A stretch of DNA of 64,000 bases from Patulibacter sp. SYSU D01012. GTDB taxonomy: Bacteria; Actinomycetota; Thermoleophilia; Solirubrobacterales; Solirubrobacteraceae. The position numbers and the translations under genes were made by a program. The DNA lies in assembly GCF_017916475.1 (NCBI RefSeq), contig NZ_JAFMTB010000001.1:1976352-2040351 (forward strand). The letters run 5' to 3'. Below are positions 32,146 to 40,827 of this stretch, piece after piece. The notes under the pieces were generated by a model, which did no database searches, was not told where the DNA came from, and saw only the letters and a program-made list of their open reading frames with translations. How positions within the stretch are numbered: position 1 is the first letter of the stretch; the number at the start of each line of letters is the position of its first letter.

Positions 32146-33159
32146 CTAGAAGATGCCATACTCGCGGGTGACTCGGCCAAAAGTTTCCGTTTCAAACAGG
32201 AGCGCGGTCAGACTGGCCTGAATTTCCTTTCCTAGCGCCCGGGCCTCAGCGAATGCCTCGGATCTCCCGACATGTGCGCGTTGCAGGGACTTCAGTTCGG
32301 CCCGAGCGTTCCCGTCATCAATGAGGCCCAGGAACTGGTCGTAGGCGGCGAGACACCGAGCACCAGCATCGATCGCATCCGCCGTCAAAAAGGCGTAGGC
32401 AATTCTGTCGACCGAAACTGCACTCAATTGGTCGGAAAGAAACAAGTACTGATCCTGCGCCGCCAACTGATGGCAGAGAAGAGCTGGGAGGAGTCCCGAT
32501 GCGAAGAGCATCTTCCGTGAGTTGCGGAGCTTTGCATTTCGCAGCCCCCAGCCGAGCCCCGACTCGTTCTCTTTGCCGGCAAAGTCGACGCAAATCGTCC
32601 TCCAGTAGCGAACCAGGTCGTTCAGGAGGAATCGCGGCACTCCAAAGTCGCGGGCGGTGACGCCGAGATACCGTTTCAGTAGCTGAGCTCTCAGCTCGTT
32701 CCGGGCCTCGCGATTTGTTAGTGCCACGGACTCGAGAAGGATTAGGATTCTCCGCGTCAGGTTAGTATTGCTATCGGCGTCTAGCCCGATCCGACGAAGC
32801 ACGTCTTGCCCGCGGGCCCAGGTGCCGAATACGCCCTGACTTCCCGGGGGATCGAGGCCGTGGTCCCGAAACCCACGAGAGATCGCGTCAACGGAGCTCT
32901 GGAGGTCTTCCTCGGGCGCACGCTCGTCTCCCAAGACGAGCAGCCAGTCCGCGTCACTGTTGTCCAGGAGTTCCGCACGGCCCCAGGAGCCCATGAGCAG
33001 TAGCGCGCTGTCGGCGGGCATGTGGACAGCGCCCAAGGCTTCCATACACGCGGGCAGGGCATCGTAAGTCTTCAGGCGTGCCTTCGCGATGTGCGCGAGT
33101 TCGATGTTCGCGCGTCGCTCCAGTTCCTGAAGCGAGTCACGCGGCGACGAGATCGTCAC
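32146..33159 (-). CDS. Nucleotidyltransferase-fold protein (DUF294/GlnD-like)
   Basis: 337 residues. Near residue 57 the segment LLLMGSWGRAELLDNSDADWLLVL carries the nucleotidyltransferase signature GS...R...SDxDW; its two aspartates would bind metal. The rest is helical, with a middle region (RFLLNDLVRYWRTICVDF) seen in DUF294-type putative nucleotidyltransferases. Activity, substrate and partner are unknown; such proteins modify proteins, RNAs or small molecules. GTG 33159 overlaps the end of the TIM-barrel gene by 23 bases, so they are coupled; an ATG at 33192 is an alternative. Codon use is AT-rich: 28 of 60 bases in 32401-32460 are G or C, against roughly 70% or more outside the island. 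Confidence 0.75.
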   Translation of the reverse strand: MTISSPRDSLQELERRANIELAHIAKARLKTYDALPACMEALGAVHMPADSALLLMGSWGRAELLDNSDADWLLVLGDERAPEEDLQSSVDAISRGFRDHGLDPPGSQGVFGTWARGQDVLRRIGLDADSNTNLTRRILILLESVALTNREARNELRAQLLKRYLGVTARDFGVPRFLLNDLVRYWRTICVDFAGKENESGLGWGLRNAKLRNSRKMLFASGLLPALLCHQLAAQDQYLFLSDQLSAVSVDRIAYAFLTADAIDAGARCLAAYDQFLGLIDDGNARAELKSLQRAHVGRSEAFAEARALGKEIQASLTALLFETETFGRVTREYGIF

Positions 33160-33802
33160 GCCGCACCGCCTCGAGAATCCACGGCACATCAATGCATCGA
33201 CGGAGCACCGGTTCGAAAGCCGCTTCGTCCGTGGGTGTCAGGGCGACGTGTCCTCCGCGCGTGGAGAGGGAACTCACATGCACGTGGCTGAGGCGTACGC
33301 GAAACGCGTCGAGGAGTTCATGTGCCAATCCCATCGAGGGATCGAGGGAATAGGCATGGGCCAGATCGAGACAGAACTTAGCCTTCGGGAATGCCGCATA
33401 GATGGTGAGCAAGTCATCGGTCGTCGTGCCAAACGGTTTCCGAGAGTCCATGTTCTCTACCACCAGGCGGCGCCCAAGTACGCCAAAGGCTCGCGTGTGC
33501 TGTAGTGTGTCGGGGTGTAGTACGATTGCGTCCACCCACCGAGGAAGATCGACCAGGGCTTTGGCTAGATCAGTGGGAGACGACGACACGCGCTTGGTCG
33601 GAGCGTGCACACTTACGAAGCGGAAGGATTGACCCTGCCGCTGCAGAAAGGCCGAAAGCCCATGGAGCTCGTCTCCGCCGAGTGCCGCAAACTCGATCGC
33701 GGCACTCGAGAAAGAACGGCATCGTCTCGTCAGCCGCGTCCAGTCTCCGCGGTCCTCGGCGATCGCCCCAGTGGAGATTCCAAGCTTGAGGTGATTCGCC
33801 AC
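33137..33802 (-). CDS. Xylose-isomerase-like TIM-barrel protein (AP endonuclease 2 / sugar-phosphate isomerase fold)
   Basis: 221 residues. The barrel has the expected metal-ligand series of the family: His in FVSVHAPT and AIVLHPDT, Glu in LVVENMD, Asp/His in KFCLDLAHAY, His in RLSHVHVSS and GGHVALT, Glu in WILEAVR. Both sugar isomerases/epimerases and endonuclease IV use this cluster; the protein is short, so the exact reaction is not assigned. GTG 33802 follows GGGGGA and is the first start that leaves the barrel intact. Translationally linked to the downstream nucleotidyltransferase gene, which suggests a joint function (inference). Confidence 0.72.
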   Translation of the reverse strand: MANHLKLGISTGAIAEDRGDWTRLTRRCRSFSSAAIEFAALGGDELHGLSAFLQRQGQSFRFVSVHAPTKRVSSSPTDLAKALVDLPRWVDAIVLHPDTLQHTRAFGVLGRRLVVENMDSRKPFGTTTDDLLTIYAAFPKAKFCLDLAHAYSLDPSMGLAHELLDAFRVRLSHVHVSSLSTRGGHVALTPTDEAAFEPVLRRCIDVPWILEAVRRDDLVAA

Positions 33803-34829
33803 GGTGATTCCCCCGGACGCGATCCGTGCGGGCTCTAGAACGGTCGACACATGACGAACATACGGCCTTGGGCGGACGTACACGCGCGCCGTGACTATTG
33901 TGGGCGAGAGTGACGTGAGAGCGCGAGTTGACGCCGTCCGGTTGGACAGGCCGTTCCAACCGGCCTGGCCGCACGTCGCCCGGTGAGCGAGAACCGGGGG
34001 CACCAGCGGTGCGCCATCGCTCGCCCCTAGACCGGATCTGACCCTATGCAAGGAACTTCAGCCCGCACCCCGGGCGTCCGCTACGCCGCGCCGCCGGGCT
34101 ACAGTTTTGCTCGCATAGTGAGAAGTTCGTCCGCTGCCGCAGGGCCGTGGCCTTACCAGCCGTCACGCCGTCTCGAACGAGATCGCCCTGGAGAGCTCTG
34201 ACGTCGTAGAACCCGGCCTCGCACAGCGACGCCTCGTCGTTCTGAGGCGTGAGGACGGTCGGGCGTGCGGCCGTCGTCGCGACCGCGTGCGGGCGCAGCA
34301 CACCGGGGCGCCGCCGAACGGGCCGACGGTGCGTCGTCGAAGTGGCGCTCGTGCAAGGTGCGGGACTCCGTCGGCAACTCGGAGGCCGGGCGTTGGCGCG
34401 CACGACCGAGCACCATGCGCCGTGCATTTCCGCGTATCGGGCCAGAGAGCTGGGTCGACATCCCACCGGCCATCGCGGCGAGGCGGGAACGTCTGGCGGG
34501 CGTGACGATGATCGAGACCCGTCGGCTTCCTCAGTCCGCGTCGCCAGAGACCACGACGCGACTACGGTGGAACCGTGCCGCTCGTCGCATCGATCGGGGT
34601 CCAGCGGCGCGGCATCATGCTCGCCGCCATCACGCTCGTACGCCTCAGGCCCGGGCCTGGCGCCTGGCGCCCGGCGCCGAATACTCGTGGGCCTGACGTA
34701 GCGCGCGGGCCGGCCGAGATGTCACCGCGGCGTGTTGAATCGATGGGACCTCGATCGGACGCAATGCTGCGATTGGCTTTCTTCTCGGGCCTCGTGGGTC
34801 GGCGCGTCGCGCCCGTCGGCTGCAGGGGT
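33803..34829. other. One-kilobase stretch without a convincing gene
   Basis: Several overlapping open frames occur on both strands (for instance minus 34044-34466 and plus 34265-34696), but none has a recognisable domain, a start signal and codon use that agree. The composition returns to high GC from about 34200. This may be decayed coding sequence at the island edge. The promoter for the TIM-barrel gene should lie near 33830 on the minus strand (TAGAGC is the best -10 candidate). Confidence 0.5.
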
Positions 34830-35321
34830 CTACGCCGCCAGCGTCCCGCCCACCAGCGCGATCGCCTCGATCTCGAGCGTCAGTTCAGGTCGCGTGAGCA
34901 CCCGAAACTCGACGATCGTGTCGGCGGGGTAGGGCGCCGTGAGTTGCTGGGCTCGCAGCGCGCTGATTTTCCGGAAGTGCGCCATGTTGTTCAGATAGGT
35001 CGTCACCTTCACCACCTGCTCCAGGTCGGAGCCGGCGCCGCGGAGCACGCGGCGCAGGTTGGCGAAGACCTGGGCGGCCTGGGCGTCGAAGTCGCCCGCG
35101 CCGACGGTGCGGCTGTGCGCGTCGAGCGCCGCCTGGCCCGAGACGACCACCAGGTCGCCGATGCGGAACCCTGGCGAGTAGTTCGCCGCCGCCGTCGGGT
35201 CCGGGTCCAGCTGGATCCGGTGGGCGGTCGGGCCCCGGTCGGCGGCGGGACCGCGGTCGCCGGTGGTCGACAGGCCGGCGGCCGCACCGGCGTCGTCGGC
35301 ATCCGCCGGCCGCCCGCTCAC
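34830..35321 (-). CDS. Rid-family (RidA/YjgF/YER057c) protein
   Basis: 163 residues. After an N-terminal lead of about 45 residues comes the Rid fold: YSPGFRIGDLVVVSGQAALD, DFDAQAAQVFANLRRVLRGAGSDLEQVVKVTTYLNN, FRVLTRPELTLEIEAIAL. RidA deaminates reactive enamine/imine intermediates; related Rid groups serve catabolic pathways. The Arg that defines active RidA deaminases (before the VxxLP segment) is not apparent here: the matching place reads PADTIVEFRVL. It is therefore more likely a Rid2-7 type protein. GTG 35321 overlaps the stop of the ABM gene. It is the last gene of the left, minus-strand arm of the catabolic locus. Confidence 0.82.
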   Translation of the reverse strand: MSGRPADADDAGAAAGLSTTGDRGPAADRGPTAHRIQLDPDPTAAANYSPGFRIGDLVVVSGQAALDAHSRTVGAGDFDAQAAQVFANLRRVLRGAGSDLEQVVKVTTYLNNMAHFRKISALRAQQLTAPYPADTIVEFRVLTRPELTLEIEAIALVGGTLAA

Positions 35322-35614
35322 CGGATCGACGTGACCGTGAACCGCGCGCCGCCCGGCTCCTCTGCCAGCAGGCCGGGCAGCTCGGGCACCGCGCCCTCGC
35401 CGGCCCGCCAGGCGAGGTACGCGTCGTGGTGCTCCGCCGCGTCCCACTCCGCGATCACGAGGACGTGGGCCGGGTCGGCCTCGTCCTGCGCCACCGTGAC
35501 CCCCTGGTTGCCGGCGAACGCGCGCGTGTCGTCCAGGATCCGGTCGAGGACGGCAAGCGCCTCGGCCAGCCGCGACGGGTCGACCTGGAGCTCGAAGTGG
35601 GTGAGGACGGTCAT
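35318..35614 (-). CDS. Antibiotic-biosynthesis-monooxygenase (ABM) domain protein
   Basis: 98-residue single-domain protein of the dimeric alpha/beta-barrel ABM fold: THFELQVDPSRLAEALAVLDRILDDTRAFAGNQGVTVAQDE, then VLVIAEWDAAEHHDAYLAWR. Members include cofactor-free monooxygenases and small isomerases or binding proteins; the family name does not imply antibiotic synthesis. Located between an MmgE/PrpD gene and the Rid gene, which fits a catabolic accessory role. The stop overlaps the Rid start (GTGA). Confidence 0.82.
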   Translation of the reverse strand: MTVLTHFELQVDPSRLAEALAVLDRILDDTRAFAGNQGVTVAQDEADPAHVLVIAEWDAAEHHDAYLAWRAGEGAVPELPGLLAEEPGGARFTVTSIR

Positions 35615-35693
35615 GGCGGTGGTCCTTCGGCCGGGGTGCGGGGCGGAGTGGCGGGGGTGCGGGAAGCGGGCGGTCGGCCGGCGGCGGGCGCGC

Positions 35694-37076
35694 TCAGGCC
35701 GCCGGCCGCAGGAGCGCCGTCAGCTCGCGGACGTCGTCGAGCGCCCGCAGGTCGCGGACCGCGGCGGCGATCTCGTCCGCGCGCGCCGCGCCCACCACGG
35801 GCTCGGCGTTGTCGCGGAACTTCGCCAGCACCGCGTCGGCGCCGAGCGGGCGCGAGGCGCTGCCGCGCACGTCGTCGACGGTGGCGTGGAGGTCGCGGCC
35901 GTCCGTCGTGCGTACGCGCAGGTCGGCGGGGAAGCGGGCCGGGAAGCCCGAGTCCTCCCACGGCTCGGCGCGCATGCGGGTGGCAAGCGCCAGCACCTCG
36001 GGATCGCTGGCGATGCCCGTCACGTCAGCGCTCGTCAGGCGCCCGCGCAGGAGCACCTGGGCGACGCAGACGGGCAGGCTCCAGCGCGCGTCGTGGTCGG
36101 ACGCGGGGGTCAGCTTGCGCTCCCACGGCTCGCAGACGATCGGCGCCGCGCCGTCCGGCACGCGGACCACGACCTCGGCGACGTCGTCGGGCGCCAGGCC
36201 CTCGTCCCGCAGCCGCTCGGCGGCCTCGAGGAACGGGTGGATGTAGTGGCAGCACGGGTAGGCCTTGAACGCCGCCTCGGGCAGCGCCCACCGCTCGCCC
36301 AGGCCGGGGAGCAGCGCCGCGAACCGTCCCGGCGCCTCGGCGTCGCGGGCGTAGGAGGCGAAGAAGCCGAAGCGGTCCTCGAGGACCGCGGCCGGGCCGG
36401 TGACGCCGGCCGTGGCCAGGTCGACGGCCAGGACGCCGGAGTGCGCGGCCCAGCCGGCGTGCATCGCCTTGACGGTCGACGCGTCGGTGAGGAACGCGAA
36501 CGTGCCGCTCGCCTGGCTGCCGCAGATGCCCAGCGCCGAGACGAGCGTGGCCTCGTCGGTGCTCGCCAGCAGGCCGGCCGCGACGGCGGCGCCGAACGGG
36601 CCCGCCGCGGCGACGGTCTGGAAGCCCGCGGCCTGGAACCCGCCCGGGCTCGCCAGGCCGAGCAGCACCAGCGTCTCCCAGCCCGCGGCGACCGCGACGG
36701 CGAGCTCGGCGCCGGACGACGCCTGGCGCTCCGCCGCCGCAAGGGCCGCCGGGACGACGACCGCGCTGCCGTGGATGACGGACGGCACGTGCGTGTCGTC
36801 GAACTCCATGGAGTGGATCAGCGTGCCGTTGACGAGCGCCGCCGACGCGGGGGCCAGGCGGTCGGCGCGGCCGAGGACCGTGCCGTCGCCGCCGCCCAGG
36901 GCGCCGAGGGCCGGGCCGAGCGGCGAGGTCGGCGCGGCGCCGCCGGCCAGGCCGACACCGATGGCGTCGAGCAGGTGGTCCTGCGCCGCGCTCAGCACGT
37001 CGGCGGGCAGCGGCGCGCCGGCGAGGGCGCGCACGCCCCGGGCCAGGCCGACGGCGAGCGGCTCCTGCGCGCTCAT
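35694..37076 (-). CDS. MmgE/PrpD-family protein (second copy)
   Basis: 460 residues of the MmgE/PrpD fold: HLLDAIGVGLAGG, NGTLIHSMEFDDTH followed by VIHGSAVVVPAALAAAE, GICGSQASGTFAFLTDASTVKAMHAGWAAHSGVLA, and FKAYPCCHYIHPFLEAAERL with the conserved Cys-Cys-His. This family includes 2-methylcitrate dehydratase, cis-aconitate decarboxylase and iminodisuccinate epimerase, so it acts on a small di- or tricarboxylate or similar compound. The ATG at 37076 overlaps the stop of the FAD gene (ATGA). A diverged paralogue lies two genes upstream (38474-39886). Exact reaction unknown. Confidence 0.85.
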   Translation of the reverse strand: MSAQEPLAVGLARGVRALAGAPLPADVLSAAQDHLLDAIGVGLAGGAAPTSPLGPALGALGGGDGTVLGRADRLAPASAALVNGTLIHSMEFDDTHVPSVIHGSAVVVPAALAAAERQASSGAELAVAVAAGWETLVLLGLASPGGFQAAGFQTVAAAGPFGAAVAAGLLASTDEATLVSALGICGSQASGTFAFLTDASTVKAMHAGWAAHSGVLAVDLATAGVTGPAAVLEDRFGFFASYARDAEAPGRFAALLPGLGERWALPEAAFKAYPCCHYIHPFLEAAERLRDEGLAPDDVAEVVVRVPDGAAPIVCEPWERKLTPASDHDARWSLPVCVAQVLLRGRLTSADVTGIASDPEVLALATRMRAEPWEDSGFPARFPADLRVRTTDGRDLHATVDDVRGSASRPLGADAVLAKFRDNAEPVVGAARADEIAAAVRDLRALDDVRELTALLRPAA

Positions 37077-38473
37077 CGGGGCAGCGGGACGTTCGCGGCG
37101 GCGGCGCCGGCGACGCGGCCCAGGCCCATCGCCGTCAGCAGGCCGTTGCCGGACGAGTAGCCGTAGCCGCCGCTGCGGCCGGACACGCCGACCGCCACGC
37201 CGCCCGTCGCGAAGACGCCCGGGATGACGGTGCCGTCGGGGCGCAGCGGGTGGGCGTCGGCGTCGATCGCCGCGCCGCCCTGGGTGTGGAAGAGGCCGGG
37301 CGTCGTGCGGCACATCGCGTACGGCGCGGTCAGCGGGCCGAAGCCGAAGTCCGTGCGGCCGAAGCGGTCGGGCGTGCCGGCGGCCGCGTCGCGCGCGGCC
37401 TCCTCGACGGTGCGGGCGACAGCGTCCTCGGGCAGGTCGAAGTAGCGCGCCAGCTCGCGCGGATCCTCGGCCACCCGCACGCCGCCGTGCTCGACGAGCT
37501 CGCGGAACTCCAGCTCGTTGCCGGCGACGTAGTCGCGGATCCGCTGGTCGAAGAGCACCCACGCGGCGCCGCCGTGGGCGATGACGTCGGCGGCGAAGCC
37601 CGAGTAGCCGACGGTCTCGTCGCCGAAGCGCACGCCGTCGGGGTTGACCAGCACGCCGCCCATCTCGACCGTCGTCCAGCTCGTGATCGAGCCGTGCGGG
37701 TAGGCCACTGCGGCGTAGCCCTGGTAGGCGCCGATGTTCTCGAGCTTCGCGCCCAGGTCCCGCACCCACGCGACGGCCTCGCCGGTCGAGCCGTGCGCGC
37801 CGAAGTACTCCGCGTCGGCGACGTCGGGGCAGTACTCGCGCACCATCTCGCGGTTGCCGGCGAAGCCGTTGGCGGCGAGGACGACGTTCGGGGCGCCCAG
37901 CCGGGTCTCCTCGACGCGGTCGCCGCGGACGAGGACGCCGGACACGCGGCCGTCGTCGTCGAGCAGCAGGTCCTCGACGGGGTGGCCCAGGACGAGCGGG
38001 ATCTCGCGCTCCTCGAGCGCCCGGACCAGGTCGTTGACCAGATCCTGGCCCTTGCGGCTCCGCGGCGCGTGCAGGCGCGGGACGGAGTGGCCGACGTGCT
38101 TGTAGTCCGTGATCAGCTCGAGCTCGATGCCGACGTCCTCGCGCAGCCACTCGACGAGCGGGGCGGACTGGCGGGCCAGCTGGTGGGTCAGCCACTCGGC
38201 GTCGTGCGGGCCGCTCTGGCGCAGCAGGTCCGCGGCCATGCGCTCGGGCGAGTCCTCGATGCCGGCCTCGGCCTGGTACTTCGTGCCGCCGCCGGGGACC
38301 GACCCCGTCGACAGCGCGGTGTTGCCGCCCGCGCGGTCGTACTTCTCGACCACGGCGACGGTGGCGCCGGCCTCGTGCGCGGCCAGGGCGGCGACGAGGC
38401 CCGCGCCGCCGGCGCCGACGACGAGGACGTCGACCTCGGTGTCGAAGTCGCCGGTGCGGTTGATCTGCGGCAT
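37073..38473 (-). CDS. FAD-dependent dehydrogenase (fumarate reductase / ketosteroid dehydrogenase-like flavoprotein)
   Basis: 466 residues. N-terminal Rossmann motif VDVLVVGAGGAGLVAALAAHEAGATVAVVEKYDRAGGNTALSTG is followed by a mobile capping domain and the C-terminal FATGGVAVGVSGRSGGYGYSSGNGLLTAMGLGR. The succinate/fumarate-reductase flavoprotein family includes 3-ketosteroid dehydrogenase and urocanate reductase; the substrate here is open. GGN and the DRFGRTDFGFGPLTAPYA segment suggest a carbonyl-bearing substrate. It sits between the two MmgE genes with no gap before (38473/38474) and an ATGA overlap after it, so the trio is one translational unit. Confidence 0.85.
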   Translation of the reverse strand: MPQINRTGDFDTEVDVLVVGAGGAGLVAALAAHEAGATVAVVEKYDRAGGNTALSTGSVPGGGTKYQAEAGIEDSPERMAADLLRQSGPHDAEWLTHQLARQSAPLVEWLREDVGIELELITDYKHVGHSVPRLHAPRSRKGQDLVNDLVRALEEREIPLVLGHPVEDLLLDDDGRVSGVLVRGDRVEETRLGAPNVVLAANGFAGNREMVREYCPDVADAEYFGAHGSTGEAVAWVRDLGAKLENIGAYQGYAAVAYPHGSITSWTTVEMGGVLVNPDGVRFGDETVGYSGFAADVIAHGGAAWVLFDQRIRDYVAGNELEFRELVEHGGVRVAEDPRELARYFDLPEDAVARTVEEAARDAAAGTPDRFGRTDFGFGPLTAPYAMCRTTPGLFHTQGGAAIDADAHPLRPDGTVIPGVFATGGVAVGVSGRSGGYGYSSGNGLLTAMGLGRVAGAAAANVPLPR

Positions 38474-39886
38474 TCAGGCCTCCAGGAGGGCGTCGAGGGT
38501 CTCGCCCCACGGGCGGCGCAGGAGCGCGGGGCGCTCCAGCAGGCCGCGGACGGTGGGGACGAACCCGGGGTGGTCGGCGCCGACGGCGCCGTGCAGCTTG
38601 TCGTCGAGCAGGACGTCGACGGGCAGGGGGCGGTCGGGCGAGCCGATCGCGCTCATGCACGTGCGCTCGACCGTCGTGCCGTCGCGGAGCGTCACGACGA
38701 CGGTGGCCGGCCGGTCGTGCGGCGGCACGGGGACGGGGGAGAAGGGCACCAGGCGCACCCGCTCGCGGAGCGCCGCGATGCGCGGGTCGGCCAGCGCGGC
38801 GGGCGCGCACGCGTCGGCGTCGACGGCGCCGCGCACCAGGGCGGCGGCCGCGACGTGGGGGACGGAGAACTTGGCCGCCAGGCTCGTCGCCGGCCGCGCC
38901 CCGTCGAGCTTGAGCGCCAGGGGATGCGTGCGCACCTCGACGTCGACGACGTCGTCGATCCGGCGCTCGCCGATCTCGGGCCGCGCCTCGAGCAGGGCCT
39001 CGACCGTCGAGTGGGCGTACTGGCAGCAGGCGAAGAGCTTGTGGTACCCGTCGCGGATCGCCCACGTCTCGCCCAGCCCGTCCGTGAGCGCGGCGGGGTG
39101 GGCCGTGGCGCCCATGGCGCCGGCGAACGCGGTGTGCGGGGCGCTCGGCGCGCCGCCGATCCCGACGGCCGACCAGCGGACGAGCTGCACGCCGGTCCAG
39201 GCGGCGATGCCCGACCAGGCGTTGCGGACCAGCTCGCCGGTCAGCGCGTGGTCGAACGGCCCGAGCATCGCCGTCGTGGCGCCGGCCGACACGGCCGCGA
39301 CGGCCTGGTCGGCGGGCACCCGGGCGGCGAGCGCCGCACCGGTCGCCGCGCCGATGGGCGCGAGCAGGGCGTGGGGATGGATGACCAGCTCGTCGTGACG
39401 CCAGGCCCGGGCGACCCGGGTGACGACCTCGTAGCCGGCGACGAGGGCGGCCAGCAGCTCCTCGCCCGTGCGGCCGCGGGCCTCGGCCTCGGCGAGCAGC
39501 GCCGGCAGGACGTAGAGGCCGGCGTGACAGGTCGCGGGCCGGTAGCCCTCGTCCATCTCGGCCCAGTCCGCCGCCGCCCCGTTGGCGGCGGCGACGGCCG
39601 CGCGCTCACCGCGGCGCCGGCCGCCGGCCACGACCGTGGCCTCGGCGGGCTGGCCCGGCAGGACGAGCGAGTCGCGCACCGCGGAGACCTGCGGGTCGTC
39701 GCGGACGGCGAGCATCGCGCCCAGGTCGTCGGCGAGCACGAGTAGCGCCCGCCGGCGGACGTCGTCGGGCAGGTCGTCGTAGGCGACCGACGTCGCCCAG
39801 CGGACGAGGGCGGCGAAGCCCGCGGCGGCCGTGGCGGGCGTGTCCGCGGGGGTGGCGGGGGAGGACGTCGACGAGGCGGGCGGCAT
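38474..39886 (-). CDS. MmgE/PrpD-family protein (first copy)
   Basis: 470 residues of the same fold as the 35694-37076 gene: DLGAMLAVRDDPQ, NGAAADWAEMDEGYRPATCHAG, GAMGATAHPAALTDGL and HKLFACCQYAHSTVEALLEA, in which the Cys-Cys doublet is kept and Gln-Tyr-Ala-His replaces the usual His. The pair is diverged enough that the copies probably catalyse different steps or form a heteromer. ATG 39886 is the first gene of the minus-strand operon, about 54 bases after a well-formed promoter. No ribosome-binding sequence is strong (GAGAGGGG near 39893 on the plus strand is not on the coding strand). Confidence 0.83.
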   Translation of the reverse strand: MPPASSTSSPATPADTPATAAAGFAALVRWATSVAYDDLPDDVRRRALLVLADDLGAMLAVRDDPQVSAVRDSLVLPGQPAEATVVAGGRRRGERAAVAAANGAAADWAEMDEGYRPATCHAGLYVLPALLAEAEARGRTGEELLAALVAGYEVVTRVARAWRHDELVIHPHALLAPIGAATGAALAARVPADQAVAAVSAGATTAMLGPFDHALTGELVRNAWSGIAAWTGVQLVRWSAVGIGGAPSAPHTAFAGAMGATAHPAALTDGLGETWAIRDGYHKLFACCQYAHSTVEALLEARPEIGERRIDDVVDVEVRTHPLALKLDGARPATSLAAKFSVPHVAAAALVRGAVDADACAPAALADPRIAALRERVRLVPFSPVPVPPHDRPATVVVTLRDGTTVERTCMSAIGSPDRPLPVDVLLDDKLHGAVGADHPGFVPTVRGLLERPALLRRPWGETLDALLEA

Positions 39887-39939
39887 GGAGAGGGGCGGCG
39901 CGTCCCGAACGGTCGGTCGGGAGTCGTGTGCCGTCGCGC

Positions 39940-39969
39940 ACGCTAGCCGGAGCGCCGGTCAACTGTCAA
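39940..39969 (-). promoter_or_regulatory. Promoter of the minus-strand catabolic operon with overlapping operator
   Basis: On the minus strand TTGACA (39964-39969), an 18-base spacer and TAGCGT (39940-39945). The -35 is part of the direct repeat GTTGACAGTTGA (39959-39970), which resembles the sequence over the -35 of the divergent plus-strand operon. A leader of about 45 bases is predicted. Confidence 0.6.
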
Positions 39970-40146
39970 CACTTCCGGTCGGCCGGCATCCCGCGCCGAC
40001 CGGACCCGTGTCGCCGCGGCGCCGGGCGTCGCCGCGCTCCGCCCGCCGCCGCGTCGTCCTCCCGCCGGAGTCTGCACCGCCCGGCCGTCGGCCCGCGCGG
40101 TCCGGTGCCGGCGCGCGCCGCCTCGCCCGCCGCCCCGCCGCCGCGC

Positions 40147-40827
40147 TCAGTCCGCGGGGGCCATCGACCGCAGGGCGTGGTCGAGGGCGTGCCGCAGGTG
40201 GGCCTCCATCGCGTCCGCTGCGCGCTCGCCGTCCCCGGCGAGGACCGCGTCGACGAGCTCGTCGTGCTCCTCGACGGCGTGGTGGGCGCGGTCGGGAACC
40301 TCGCCCGACTGCGTCCGCAGCAGCTGCAGCTCCTGGTTGACCAGCGCCACGTGCGCGGCGAGCGCCTCGTTGCCGGCGGCGAGGGCGAGCAGGGCGTGCA
40401 CGTCCCGGGCGCCCTGGAAGCGCTCGTCGGCGGGGACGGAGAGGTCGTCGCCGCGTGGCCCGGCGTCGCGCAGCGCCCGCAGCCGCTCCCGGTCCTCGTC
40501 CGTGGCGCGTTCGGCGGCCAGGCGGGCGACCGTGGACTCCAGGGCCGTGCGCACCTCGAAGAGGTCGCGGACCTCGCCGGGCGTCAGGGCCCGCACGAAC
40601 GCGCCGCGATGGGCCTGCAGCTCGACGAGGCCGTCCCGCGCCAGGCGCTGCATCGCCTCGCGCACCGGTCCGCGGCTGACGCCGAGCTCCGTCGAGATCT
40701 CGACCTCGTTCAGGCGCCCGCCCGACGGGAAGTGCCCGCGCAGGATCTGCTCCCGCAGCGTCCGCTCGACCTGGTCGGCGAACGAGTTGCCGGAGCGCGC
40801 GATCGGACCGCGCCGCGTCGTGCTCAT
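40147..40827 (-). CDS. GntR-family regulator (FCD subfamily), copy 1
   Basis: 226 residues. N-terminal winged helix (about 16-80; LREQILRGHFPSGGRLNEVEISTELGVSRGPVREAMQRLARDGLVE) and C-terminal FCD ligand domain with metal-binding His residues (DVHALLALAAGNEAL, and AHHAVEEHDELVDAVLAGD). It sits between the two divergent catabolic operons and is therefore their likely regulator. A closely similar copy lies at 53299-53991; the DNA-recognition segments match almost fully. ATG 40827 follows GGAG. FCD regulators usually bind a TnGTnnnACnA-like site and are released by a pathway metabolite (family knowledge). Confidence 0.88.
   Translation of the reverse strand: MSTTRRGPIARSGNSFADQVERTLREQILRGHFPSGGRLNEVEISTELGVSRGPVREAMQRLARDGLVELQAHRGAFVRALTPGEVRDLFEVRTALESTVARLAAERATDEDRERLRALRDAGPRGDDLSVPADERFQGARDVHALLALAAGNEALAAHVALVNQELQLLRTQSGEVPDRAHHAVEEHDELVDAVLAGDGERAADAMEAHLRHALDHALRSMAPAD

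Noticed and set aside
4767..33159. HEPN/nucleotidyltransferase toxin-antitoxin pair
   Set aside because: The HEPN-like gene and the nucleotidyltransferase lie 27 kb apart with different composition; such pairs are adjacent.
33202..33220. GGTTCGAAA as a tRNA T-loop
   Set aside because: It lies inside the TIM-barrel coding region and no acceptor stem or anticodon arm surrounds it. No tRNA gene was found anywhere in the window.
34044..34696. Overlapping frames on both strands in the 1-kb gap after the island
   Set aside because: None has a recognisable domain, start signal or consistent codon use; they may be decayed sequence.
30944..34703. Imperfect 14-base repeat (GGCCTGGCGTAGCG at 30944-30957; GGCCTGACGTAGCG at 34690-34703) at both edges of the island as attachment sites
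   Set aside because: A 13 of 14 match of GC-rich sequence over this length is not convincing, and no integrase or tRNA supports an attachment site.
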